NCBI GenBank assembly: GCA_018401015.1
Contig: JAGYLP010000020.1
Span: forward strand, 1 to 34,474
From: Bacteroidales bacterium
GTDB lineage: Bacteria; Bacteroidota; Bacteroidia; Bacteroidales; M50B96
Direction of reading: 5' to 3'
DNA: 34,474 nucleotides
Part shown: piece after piece, positions 1 through 6,444 of the stretch
Position numbering within the stretch: position 1 is the first letter of the stretch
Layout of the letters: every line of letters starts with the position of its first letter
The notes under the pieces: model-generated
Databases searched by the model: none
What the model was told of the DNA's origin: nothing
What the model saw: the letters and a program-made list of their open reading frames with translations, nothing else
Program-made: the position numbers and the translations under genes

Positions 1-1250
1 ATTCATGGCAGGATGCCTATGATGCGATCCTAAGTGGCCCCAACAAAGCACTGTTATCAACAACGTATATCCCTGAACGCACTGATCTGTTCAAATGGGC
101 CGGTCCGACAAGCAAGGGAATGTATGCCATTTTTGAGAATGGAGAATCGAACTTTATCTTTCCCCTGCCCATTGAAGAGTGTAAACAGCTTCCTTCCATA
201 GCAGTAGTAACCGACTGGTGGGAAACTACAACCCTCGAAGACATGGGTTTTACAAATCTGGTTTATTTCGAAACCTATGGTGAGGCATTAGAGGCATTTA
301 TGAATAGTGAAATACCATTTATTGCCAGCGATTTTTACCATTTAATTTCCGCTCTTCCATCGGGTTACTATTTGGAAAACGTCCATGCAGTAACAAGCTA
401 CCGAACTGTTTATTATTATCTTGCCTTTTCAAATGACGTTAGCGATGCAACAGTAAACAGCGTTCAGAATGAGATCGAATCTATGATTAGAAATCAAAGT
501 ACTGTATCAATTGTGCGGAAATACATCCCATTTATGCCTGAAAGTTATATCGCAGGAACCATTCAACTTTATACCGAAAATTCACCCCCATTTAGCTATG
601 AATATGGACATGGAACCTCAGCCGAAGTTAGAGGCTCCTCAATAGACATTGTGAATGAAATTATGGGAAGGACAGGATATGTGAACAGTATCAACCTGAC
701 TTTATGGAACAATGCGTATGACATTGTACAATACTTGCCAAACTGCGCTTTATTTAATACAACTCGCACCCCTGAACGTGAAAATATGTTCCAATGGGTT
801 GGTCCGATTTCATCCAGCAGAACCTATTTTTATACGCTGGCTTCTTCCGGATTGACGATTGAAACACTTGAACAGGCGAAAGCGCTGGAGTCCATCGCTA
901 CACCAAACGGGTGGTTCACTCATGATTTTCTGATAAACAACAACTTTCAAAATATCGTTGCAACTTCACTCACTACCAAGGAAGCTTTCGAGCAATTGAT
1001 AAGCGGCGAGGTTCAAGCTTTGCTGTTGACCGATTTGGATGTGCAATGGTTGGCCGATATAAGCGAGGTACCAATGAGCAACCTGACCCAACATATGGAA
1101 GTTTTAAACTTAAAGGATTATATCGCATTCAGCCTTAGCACTCCTGCTGCTACTGTAGAGCAATGGCAAACTCATCTTGATGCCATGAAGGCCGACGGCA
1201 CATTCGAAACAATATGGAATCAATGGTTCGAAGAGGCGCCAATGCCTTGA
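1..1250 (+). CDS. Tandem family-3 solute-binding (PBPb-type) protein, 5' end missing
   Basis: The reading frame (first full codon at base 3) is open from the window edge to TGA at 1248-1250, so the gene starts upstream. At least two periplasmic-binding (SBP_bac_3-like) lobes follow each other. The segment before about base 120 (W-x-D-A-Y-D-A-I ... P-E-R-T-D-L-F-K-W-A-G-P) is clearly paralogous to the later W-N-N-A-Y-D ... P-E-R-E-N-M-F-Q-W-V-G-P near bases 705-810. That P-E-R-x-x-x-F-x-W-x-G-P motif is typical of extracellular binding proteins that hold amino acids or feed sensor domains. No membrane segment is visible in the part present, so whether this is a free periplasmic protein or the input half of a larger sensor cannot be told. 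The upstream part, including any signal peptide, lies outside the window. Confidence 0.8.
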   Translation, partial: SWQDAYDAILSGPNKALLSTTYIPERTDLFKWAGPTSKGMYAIFENGESNFIFPLPIEECKQLPSIAVVTDWWETTTLEDMGFTNLVYFETYGEALEAFMNSEIPFIASDFYHLISALPSGYYLENVHAVTSYRTVYYYLAFSNDVSDATVNSVQNEIESMIRNQSTVSIVRKYIPFMPESYIAGTIQLYTENSPPFSYEYGHGTSAEVRGSSIDIVNEIMGRTGYVNSINLTLWNNAYDIVQYLPNCALFNTTRTPERENMFQWVGPISSSRTYFYTLASSGLTIETLEQAKALESIATPNGWFTHDFLINNNFQNIVATSLTTKEAFEQLISGEVQALLLTDLDVQWLADISEVPMSNLTQHMEVLNLKDYIAFSLSTPAATVEQWQTHLDAMKADGTFETIWNQWFEEAPMP

Positions 1251-1566
1251 TGCTGTTTTATTAGTGTAGAAAAGTTTCATGGTCGGAACCTATACTGACA
1301 ATATTCAATTCTCACAGATACTCTGAAATTTTCTCTATCAATTATTTGGATCGCCGCATGGCGGCGCCTCAGTGAATGTTTTTGGCAATTTCTGATTTTT
1401 CTTTCTCTTCCACGTAAATTCAAAACCAAAAACTTTTAATCCATACATTCACTAAAAGTTAGACCTTAAGGTGAACATATTCTTATTGTGCTTGTACCTA
1501 TGGTAACCATTCGCTCTAATGCCTATTTCTTTATAGGCCATGCTTTCTTGCGAATAAAAAATGTAG
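1251..1566. other. Intergenic region with a short GC-rich hairpin
   Basis: No coding frame is supported here. A perfect 6-bp stem (1352-1357 with 1361-1366, CGCCGC/GCGGCG, 3-nt loop) lies about 100 nt after the stop of the upstream gene in otherwise AT-rich DNA. It is not followed by a T run, so it is not a convincing intrinsic terminator. It could be a small REP-like palindrome. Confidence 0.35.
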
Positions 1567-1885
1567 AAAGCAGAAAAATATCATGAGTTGAATAGGTTGC
1601 AGGTTGAATCGGGCATAAGTGTGAAAGAGTTTTGTGAGAATTATGGATTGAATCGCTCGTTGTTTTACTACTTGGATTAAAAAACTGACAGGGAAAACCC
1701 GTCAGGGCAGGTTTATTTTCCTGCTTGTAAAACCAATAAATCCTCGACCGCTTACTCTGAAAAAGAATTCACTCCAAAGGGCCTCTCACGAAAGCCTTGA
1801 GTTAGCTTTCGGTGAATCGTTGGTAGAAATTGTAATTCCAAAGGGAGTTTTAGTTCGACTAAAGGAACTGGTGAATCCTGAGTAA
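1567..1885 (+). pseudogene. Decayed IS66-type transposase accessory gene (orfA/TnpA-like) remnant
   Basis: Two adjacent frames together read like an IS66 orfA protein. The first part (1567-1671) encodes a helix-turn-helix segment including V-K-E-F-C-E-N-Y-G-L-N-R-S-L-F-Y-Y and stops at TAA 1678-1680. An extra T around 1672 moves the continuation into the next frame, where W-I-K-K-L follows directly. That frame stays open to TAA 1883-1885 and includes I-V-I-P-K-G-V-L-V-R-L near the end, resembling the I-x-x-P-x-G-V-x-x-R-L region that closes many IS66 orfA proteins. No start codon is in frame (TAG at 1564-1566). The element is inactive. Assignment is by motif pattern only. Confidence 0.6.
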
Positions 1886-1918
1886 GAGCGAGAAATAATT
1901 CAACTTCAGGATTAGACT

Positions 1919-2032
1919 ATGTTTTATTTACACGAATCCTTGGGTTACTTTTTCTACCCGCATCCGGCGATAATTCTGATAAAATATCGATTCCGGATCG
2001 GGGCTATATGTGTTTACTGCTACATGCTTTGA
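1919..2032 (+). pseudogene. Possible 5' fragment of IS66 orfB (TnpB-like)
   Basis: An ATG at 1919, 34 bp after the orfA-like remnant, opens a 37-codon frame ending at TGA 2030-2032. Its first residues (M-F-Y-L-H-E-S-L-G-Y-F-F-Y) match the spacing of the IS66 orfB N-terminus (M-F-x-L-x-x-S-x-x-Y-x-x-Y). The T-D-M-R-K-like region expected next is scrambled. Position and order fit orfA-orfB of IS66, but the match is short. No transposase core gene follows, because the structured repeat element begins ten bases later. Confidence 0.4.
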
Positions 2033-2041
2033 ATGCAGCGT

Positions 2042-2168
2042 GCGTTAGGGATTGCAGTGGAAAGCCCGGAGCGCGCCGCCCTTACAAAGGAGGAAGGAGA
2101 AATGGAAAAGGTGCGTTAAGGGCGGCGGCGAGGACTTGGAGCGGAAAGCCCGACCCGCAGGGTAACGC
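2042..2168 (+). repeat. GC-rich two-arm structured intergenic element
   Basis: A compact symmetrical element sits in AT-rich DNA. The outer arms GCGTTA (2042-2047) and TAACGC (2163-2168) can pair. The inner arms GCCGCCCTTA (2075-2084) and TAAGGGCGGC (2117-2126) pair perfectly over 10 bp. Just inside each outer arm lies a copy of TTG[C/G]AG[T/C]GGAAAGCCCG (within 2050-2069 and 2133-2152). From memory, similar GGAAAGCCCG-containing palindromic elements recur between genes in many Bacteroidota genomes, but I cannot verify that here. It could be a mobile palindromic repeat or a structured RNA. The strand shown is arbitrary. Confidence 0.6.
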
Positions 2169-2497
2169 CAAAAAGAAAGAGGGTAGAAGGAACGGCTTCG
2201 CCTGATAAACGAATCAACTTTTCGTGTTGGGTAGCCGGGAGTTCCCGTTATTCCAAAGCACCAGGAGAAGTTTCGGCAGGGAAATTTATCGGTTGTCAAA
2301 TAAAGCGGACTCTTGTACGCAAGTTGAATGTTCAATACGTTAAGCACGAGTAGGATTGATTTAAACGGTACCGTTTCTTTCCCTTTTTCCATATCGAAAA
2401 TGACCGTCTTTCCAACCCCGGCGAGATCCGCCAACGTTTTTTGACTCAATCCTGCTTTTTTTCTGCGAAACTTAATTATCGTCCCTAATTGTCCCAT
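2045..2497 (-). CDS. HipB-like XRE-family HTH regulator with aberrant C-terminal tail
   Basis: Residues 1 to about 65 form a small Cro/C1-type helix-turn-helix protein. It contains R-R-K-K-A-G-L-S-Q-K-T-L-A-D-L-A-G-V-G and then M-E-K-G-K-E-T-V-P-F, the pattern of HipB/Y4mF-type antitoxin-like regulators, which are usually 70-100 aa. The ATG at 2497 is the natural start. Beyond about residue 70 the frame (150 aa in total) gives low-complexity, non-domain sequence. It runs into the GC-rich structured element and stops inside that element's left arm (TTA at 2045-2047), so the native 3' end seems lost. No HipA kinase gene adjoins it. Three operator-like palindromes lie just upstream and suggest autoregulation. 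The HTH identity is firm; whether the tail is translated or functional is doubtful. Confidence 0.65.
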   Translation of the reverse strand: MGQLGTIIKFRRKKAGLSQKTLADLAGVGKTVIFDMEKGKETVPFKSILLVLNVLNIQLAYKSPLYLTTDKFPCRNFSWCFGITGTPGYPTRKVDSFIRRSRSFYPLSFWRYPAGRAFRSKSSPPPLTHLFHFSFLLCKGGALRAFHCNP

Positions 2498-2509
2498 ATA
2501 CCACCATCA

Positions 2510-2529
2510 TTTACTGCCTGGGCAGTAAA
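2510..2529. promoter_or_regulatory. Operator-like palindrome O1 upstream of the HTH gene
   Basis: TTTACTGCC (2510-2518) and GGCAGTAAA (2521-2529) form a perfect 9-bp inverted repeat with a 2-bp centre, 12 bp before the ATG of the HipB-like gene. It is the best of three related sites and probably the autoregulatory operator. Confidence 0.7.
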
Positions 2530-2581
2530 TACAGAGCATCTTAATTACAAATACACGTGTTCATGGCAGAAATTAATATTT

Positions 2582-2601
2582 TTTACTGCCTATGCATTAA
2601 A
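2582..2601. promoter_or_regulatory. Operator-like palindrome O2
   Basis: The left half TTTACTGCC is identical to O1. The right half GCATTAAA is a degenerate inverted copy. It starts 72 bp from O1. Confidence 0.55.
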
Positions 2602-2652
2602 ATCAGCTTACCTAGGCGACTTTAGAAGGCTATTCTTATGTAAAACATAATT

Positions 2653-2672
2653 TTTACTGTTTAAGCAGCAAT
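2653..2672. promoter_or_regulatory. Operator-like palindrome O3
   Basis: TTTACTGT...GCAGCAAT is a weaker version of the O1 palindrome, with 7 of 8 positions kept in the left half. It starts 71 bp from O2, so the three sites are evenly spaced at about seven helical turns. Confidence 0.45.
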
Positions 2673-2700
2673 CTAGAAGAAATAAGTAGCGAGTCTGTAT

Positions 2701-2782
2701 AAGAAAAAACAGCCATCGAACCAGAAACAAGGCAAAAAGTACACCCTTAGTACTCCCTACTCTTGCTCAATTCTGTTTTGTG
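2701..2782. repeat. 82-bp direct repeat, copy 1
   Basis: This begins AAGAAAAAACAGCCATCG and ends TTCTGTTTTGTG. It matches 2805-2886 over 82 bp with two visible mismatches (A/G at 2725, T/C at 2748). No open frame or known domain is visible in either copy. Confidence 0.9.
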
Positions 2783-2804
2783 AGTGTGTGCAAGTATGGT
2801 TAAC

Positions 2805-2886
2805 AAGAAAAAACAGCCATCGAACCAGGAACAAGGCAAAAAGTACACCCTCAGTACTCCCTACTCTTGCTCAATTCTGTTTTGTG
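2805..2886. repeat. 82-bp direct repeat, copy 2
   Basis: Second copy, offset by 104 bp. Its last bases overlap the start of the 21-bp duplicate of the ssrA 3' end (2880-2900). Confidence 0.9.
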
Positions 2887-2900
2887 GAGCTGCCGGGAGT
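2880..2900. repeat. 21-bp duplicate of the ssrA 3' end (attachment-site-like)
   Basis: Bases 2880-2900 are identical to 2983-3003, which contain the last 16 nt of the tmRNA gene plus 5 nt of its downstream flank. Duplication of a tmRNA 3' end is the classic footprint of integration by a tyrosine recombinase. No integrase gene is in the window, so this would be a relic. Part of the match (GCCGGGAGT) is also shared with a REP-like repeat, which weakens the case. Confidence 0.5.
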
Positions 2901-2926
2901 TCCCGATACCGCTTCGCTCATCGGGA
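2891..2926. repeat. REP-like double hairpin
   Basis: CGGGA-GT-TCCCG (2893-2904) is followed by TCCCGAT (2901-2907) pairing with ATCGGGA (2920-2926) around a 12-nt loop; the two hairpins share TCCC and are mutually exclusive. GCCGGGAGTTCCCG recurs exactly at about 2231-2244, and a near copy in inverted orientation lies at about 18775-18790. Confidence 0.6.
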
Positions 2927-2943
2927 TAAACTTCGACATTAGT

Positions 2944-2981
2944 AAAAAAAATAGAGTCTAACTTCTTTCAAAGTTAATCTC
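2944..2981 (-). terminator. Intrinsic terminator of ssrA
   Basis: Read on the minus strand, this is a GAG..TAACTT / AAGTTA..CTC stem with a 6-nt loop, followed within two bases by eight T residues. It begins seven nucleotides after the mature tmRNA 3' end. Confidence 0.75.
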
Positions 2982-2987
2982 TTTTTG

Positions 2988-3380
2988 TGGAGCTGCCGGG
3001 AGTCGAACCCGGGTCCAAACAAGGAGCTAACTTGCTTTCTACATGCTTAGTGATGGCTTAATTGTCGGGAAAAGTCCGGAGCATCACATCCAAGCTCTTC
3101 CTTAGCTTCTTAAATTTCGCAAACCGGCCGAAGCAAACAGTTGCTATCCTCTAGTTATCTGCGCTCCCGGTTCGGGCGGGTAAGAGGAAGCCTCCCGGGG
3201 AACGTCTTGTCCCGGTTCCTAGAACCAGGATTAAGCTTCAATCTACTAAGCTTCGATTAAGCAGCAAGAGCGTAATTATTTTCGCCATTTAAAACGTTGC
3301 GAGCCGTGTTTAACGAGGCAACCCACCCTCGGCATGCTTACAAACCACCTCATCTTGCTGTCAATACCAAAGACAGCCCC
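2988..3380 (-). ncRNA. ssrA: tmRNA (transfer-messenger RNA)
   Basis: The 5' end GGGGCTG (3380 downward) pairs with CAGCTCC near the 3' end (2989-2995), and a T-arm of the GGGTTCGACTCCC type lies just inside it. The discriminator A is at 2988. CCA is not encoded, because the next bases read CAA. The resume frame at 3286-3257 encodes GENNYALAA followed by TAA, the tag typical of Bacteroidota. Length is about 393 nt, normal for the phylum. tmRNA with SmpB rescues stalled ribosomes and tags the nascent chain for proteolysis. The gene has its own promoter (3397-3427) and terminator (2944-2981), so it is monocistronic. Confidence 0.97.
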
Positions 3381-3396
3381 GTGATTTTGCAAACCA

Positions 3397-3427
3397 CAAA
3401 GATAGCACGCTGAAAGTGCTTTTCCAA
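3397..3427 (-). promoter_or_regulatory. Bacteroidota-type promoter of ssrA
   Basis: On the minus strand TTG (3427-3425) is followed after 20 nt by TATCTTTG (3404-3397), a perfect match to the -7 consensus TAnnTTTG. The mature 5' end lies 16 nt downstream. Confidence 0.8.
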
Positions 3428-3536
3428 GCATCCTTCAGCCTGAATTTATGTCCAATATTATCCCTGAAAAATCCTTTGGACAATACAGGGTTTTTCCAAT
3501 TGACAATGGGTAAACAAGACGGAAAAGACAGAAAAC

Positions 3537-3743
3537 CTACTCCTTTTTCTTACAGGTTGATAGGCCAAAGGGTAAGTACAACGGACAAGTGCTAATCAAA
3601 CTGGTTAACACAAAAATACCTGCAGCTATTAATAAGACAATTGCCAATGTTCCGGTAATTAGTTCCAGGTAAAACAGCACGACAATGACTGCAGCAACCA
3701 GCAATCGAAGTACCCGGTCGAAAGATCCCATGTTCTTTTTCAT
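3537..3743 (-). CDS. DUF2892 (YgaP-like transmembrane domain) protein
   Basis: A 68-aa protein starting M-K-K-N-M-G-S-F-D-R. Two adjacent hydrophobic helices (about residues 12-28 and 32-50) are followed by C-P-L-Y-L-P-F-G-L-S-T-C-K-K. This is the full DUF2892 pattern: an N-terminal N-x-G-x-x-D-R-x-x-R, a helical hairpin and a C-P-x-Y-x-x-x-G-x-x-T-C ending. In other bacteria the same hairpin is fused to rhodanese domains (YgaP), but its own function is not established. I start at the ATG of 3743, because the in-frame ATG nine bases upstream adds only M-I-I. It is a single gene with no partner on its strand. Confidence 0.85.
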   Translation of the reverse strand: MKKNMGSFDRVLRLLVAAVIVVLFYLELITGTLAIVLLIAAGIFVLTSLISTCPLYLPFGLSTCKKKE

Positions 3744-3995
3744 AATGATCATTTATTAGCGTTAGTTGATTACTATTCTTAAACAAAATTCGCTTCGGAA
3801 AGTTCTCACAAAGAACTGAATATTACAAACTTTATAACCTTTGGTTGTGTATCGTATAAAGCTTGATTTTTCGTAAGCAGAAAATCTAATCTTAATTGGC
3901 ATTCGAGATAAATCCACCAACAATTGATGAATCTTCGAATCAATTTATGTAGAAATTCGAGCTACTTTTGTAGGCAAGGATCTAAACATTGACAC

Positions 3996-4940
3996 ATGAC
4001 ATCGATTCATAAAAAGAAAGTTCAGTTGGCCCTGGGCAGCGGCGGAGCCAGAGGGATTGCCCACTTGGGAGTGATTGACGAACTCCTTGAGAGGGGCTAT
4101 GAAATAACCGGAATATCGGGCACTTCCATGGGTGCTGTGGTTGGTGGCATTTACGCAGCCGGATTTCACGATGTTTACAAAGAATGGATGCTCAGCATTA
4201 ACAAAACACGCGTATTCAACTTAATGGATTTCACCCTCGAAAAACAAGGATTCTTAAAAGGTGAAAAAGTATTTGAAGAGTTAGAAACAATTCTTCAAAA
4301 ACCGAGAATCGAGCAATTCTCGATTCCATTTACTGCAGTAGCAGCCGATTTGACGCATAAAACAGAAGTTTGGTTCAACAGCGGCGACTTATTCGCTGCC
4401 CTCCGTGCCTCTATCGCCATTCCCGGGGTATTTACTCCGGTCATTCAAGATGAATATGTTTTGGTTGACGGAGCCGTTCTTAATCCAATCCCTATTAACG
4501 CATTGAATCCCAATGAAGACGAATTCATTCTGGCGGTCAACTTATATGGATTGGATTCCTATAAATCGGGCGAGAAAAAATCCTCGGTCGATGAATTTAA
4601 AATTCTTGATGAAATCAAATCCTGGTTGAATATTCAGTCAAAATCGACCAAACCAGCTATTCCCAAAGCCAAAAAGCATCAGCAATCCTTTCAGAATATG
4701 CTTTACTACTCCTTCCAAATGACGCAAGATCGACTCACCGAGCTCATGATGGAAAAATATCCACCCGATTTGCGCATTGATATTCCACGCGGTATCTGTG
4801 GAACTTTTGATTTTCACAGGACGAAAGATCTCATTGCAGTAGGGCGCGAAGCTTGCCGCGAAGCACTGAATCACTACGAAAAAGAGCAATGGGACTATTA
4901 TCACTACAGCACAAAAAGTAATCGTCCGCCTAAACTCTAA
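3996..4940 (+). CDS. Patatin-like phospholipase (RssA/YlbK type)
   Basis: A 314-aa protein with the three marks of patatin lipid acyl hydrolases. These are the oxyanion-hole loop G-S-G-G-A-R-G (about residues 14-20), the nucleophile elbow G-T-S-M-G (Ser44), and the catalytic D-G-A (Asp158). There is no signal peptide, so it is cytoplasmic or membrane-associated and is expected to hydrolyse acyl esters of membrane lipids. The conserved N-P-I-P-I after the catalytic Asp fits bacterial patatins. TACTTTTG at 3963-3970 matches the -7 consensus 25 bp before the ATG, without a clear TTG at the -33 position. It converges on the DCC gene with a 4-bp gap. The physiological substrate is unknown. Confidence 0.93.
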   Translation: MTSIHKKKVQLALGSGGARGIAHLGVIDELLERGYEITGISGTSMGAVVGGIYAAGFHDVYKEWMLSINKTRVFNLMDFTLEKQGFLKGEKVFEELETILQKPRIEQFSIPFTAVAADLTHKTEVWFNSGDLFAALRASIAIPGVFTPVIQDEYVLVDGAVLNPIPINALNPNEDEFILAVNLYGLDSYKSGEKKSSVDEFKILDEIKSWLNIQSKSTKPAIPKAKKHQQSFQNMLYYSFQMTQDRLTELMMEKYPPDLRIDIPRGICGTFDFHRTKDLIAVGREACREALNHYEKEQWDYYHYSTKSNRPPKL

Positions 4941-4944
4941 TCGT

Positions 4945-5373
4945 TCATGGCAACAAGCGATTTCCTTTAGTGGAGGCTCCTAGGGAACATCGTTCTTCGG
5001 GGAAAAAGGTGCGGCGATATTGGGCAAGCAAACGATATAAGTAATCCCGAAAAAATTTAGGGACCAGAAAAAAAATCAAACTTAAGGTCCAAGGGAAGCT
5101 AAGACTACTCAAAACCTTTAACACAGCTGTACTTTCAGTGTAAAAGGTCTTATCGTCAAGCAAAATTACTGAATCAGGAAGAAGTGTTCCCGGCTCCAGC
5201 TTCATTCGCCATTTCCGGGCATAATCGGAATCGAGCGATGCGTAAAGAAAAATTCCCTTGGGATCGTGTCGAATGAGCCATTTCACAAATCGATTGCATA
5301 AGGGACAATCCCCATCGACCAACAAGACTTTATGTAAAGTTCCGTTTTCCATGCTAGCATACGAACCCGACAT
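4945..5373 (-). CDS. DCC-family (DUF393) thiol-disulfide oxidoreductase-like protein
   Basis: A 142-aa protein with the name-giving motif near the N-terminus: V-D-G-D-C-P-L-C-N-R-F-V-K-W (about residues 19-32), a C-x-x-C pair in a thioredoxin-like fold. D-S-V-I-L-L-D follows mid-protein, and a hydrophobic segment (about residues 91-104) comes after it. These match DUF393 throughout. The ATG at 5373 lies 3 bp after the stop of the SGNH-like gene, so the two are probably cotranscribed with the MBOAT gene further up. A second possible start is eight codons in. Redox activity is assumed from the C-x-x-C and not proven for the family. Confidence 0.88.
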   Translation of the reverse strand: MSGSYASMENGTLHKVLLVDGDCPLCNRFVKWLIRHDPKGIFLYASLDSDYARKWRMKLEPGTLLPDSVILLDDKTFYTESTAVLKVLSSLSFPWTLSLIFFLVPKFFRDYLYRLLAQYRRTFFPEERCSLGASTKGNRLLP

Positions 5374-5376
5374 GGT

Positions 5377-6303
5377 TCAATTTGTTTCGTCGTTTTCTAT
5401 GAAAGCTTTTAATCGCATAGCGAGGTTCTTACTCAATTCATTAGCAGATTCACTATACAGGTGATTTCCATCGGTATAGGTGTAATAATCGCCTTCCTGA
5501 CTAAAATCGATGAAAGGAAGGTGATTTCGATCTGCCACCGCCTGTACCGAGTCGCCGAAGCCCGGTAGTAACTCGTCATCGATAGCTAAAAGCAAGGAAT
5601 CGACCGGCAAGCGAATTAAGAAAACCTGTCCATGAGGTTTCAACCACTGAATCGTTTTCTCGAGATAGGCCCAACGAGTAGCGGAGTAGCGATATTTAGG
5701 AAGGTTGTAGCGTCGGTAGTCGGAAGCTTTGCCAACCGTACGTCGAGCAACTAAATCAGGCTCCATGTCGATGCTAATTTCCAGCCATCCATTGTCGTGC
5801 AGACATATTTCCTTTCCGGGATCGACCAATAATTCGTAATAGGATTTGGGATAAGACTGAAGTAAGTAGTGCCCGTTGGGTCGGTAATTGACCCATTTGG
5901 TTTGGTCGATGAAAGATCCCACCTCTCGAAAGCGAGTGGAGTCTTCCGGAAAACCGGTTCGACAACTCAAACTCCATGGATCGACACACAGCAGAAAGAT
6001 CCCATCTTTCCCCCCTTTTTTAACTTTCCGTTGGATACTTTTAAGGTAAACCGGACCATAGGGACTGTCTTCAATGGTAAAGGCATAGTTATACAGGTCG
6101 TTCCGGTTTAATTCCCGATTAAGCACTGCAGGATTTAGCCCTTGAGCGGCACGAGATGTTCCAAGTACAAGCGATTCCTGTTGCTTCGAGGTAAATCGCA
6201 AATAATACGCATCGTCGTATCCATCCACTTGTAGAAAGACGAACCCGATTCCTGCGAGCAACAGAACACTTAAAAGTGTGATTTGAATGAGGAACTTTTT
6301 CAT
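5377..6303 (-). CDS. SGNH-hydrolase-like membrane-anchored partner of the MBOAT acyltransferase
   Basis: A 308-aa protein starting M-K-K-F-L-I-Q with one N-terminal membrane segment (about residues 3-22). The rest would face the periplasm. Two motifs point to the SGNH/DltD/AlgJ-like group: L-V-L-G-T-S-R-A near residue 48, where the Ser is the nucleophile candidate, and T-D-G-N-H-L near the C-terminus, a D-x-x-H pair. Proteins of this kind commonly sit beside an AlgI-type MBOAT protein and move acyl groups onto an exported glycan. I choose the ATG at 6303 over the track start 48 bp upstream because the extra residues precede the membrane helix and look non-coding. The acceptor polymer cannot be named; no polysaccharide synthesis genes are nearby. 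Confidence 0.75.
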   Translation of the reverse strand: MKKFLIQITLLSVLLLAGIGFVFLQVDGYDDAYYLRFTSKQQESLVLGTSRAAQGLNPAVLNRELNRNDLYNYAFTIEDSPYGPVYLKSIQRKVKKGGKDGIFLLCVDPWSLSCRTGFPEDSTRFREVGSFIDQTKWVNYRPNGHYLLQSYPKSYYELLVDPGKEICLHDNGWLEISIDMEPDLVARRTVGKASDYRRYNLPKYRYSATRWAYLEKTIQWLKPHGQVFLIRLPVDSLLLAIDDELLPGFGDSVQAVADRNHLPFIDFSQEGDYYTYTDGNHLYSESANELSKNLAMRLKAFIENDETN

Positions 6304-6444
6304 GGAATCAGCTTTATTTTTTGGAAGGCCGAAATACATGCAATAGGACACTTTCCGGAGCCAAGGTGTTCCGAATGTTGAAATCCATGGTTAGCGAGAA
6401 ACTCCTTTGAAAAAACCGACTGTATTTCCTTCATTTTCATAAGC

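Noticed and set aside
1352-1366. GC-rich hairpin considered as the terminator of the solute-binding gene
   Set aside because: There is no T run after the stem, and it lies about 100 nt after the stop codon.
2008-2205. 65-aa plus-strand frame across the GC-rich element
   Set aside because: It is composed of Arg/Gly/Lys-rich sequence produced by the structured repeat, and no domain is visible. The symmetry of the DNA explains it better than coding.
2045-2497. HTH gene considered as a full hipBA toxin-antitoxin module
   Set aside because: No HipA-type kinase frame is found on either side; only the HipB-like half is present.
2701-2886. Two 82-bp copies considered as a CRISPR array
   Set aside because: There are only two units, each far longer than a CRISPR repeat, with a 22-bp spacer, no cas genes and an adjoining ssrA-derived repeat.
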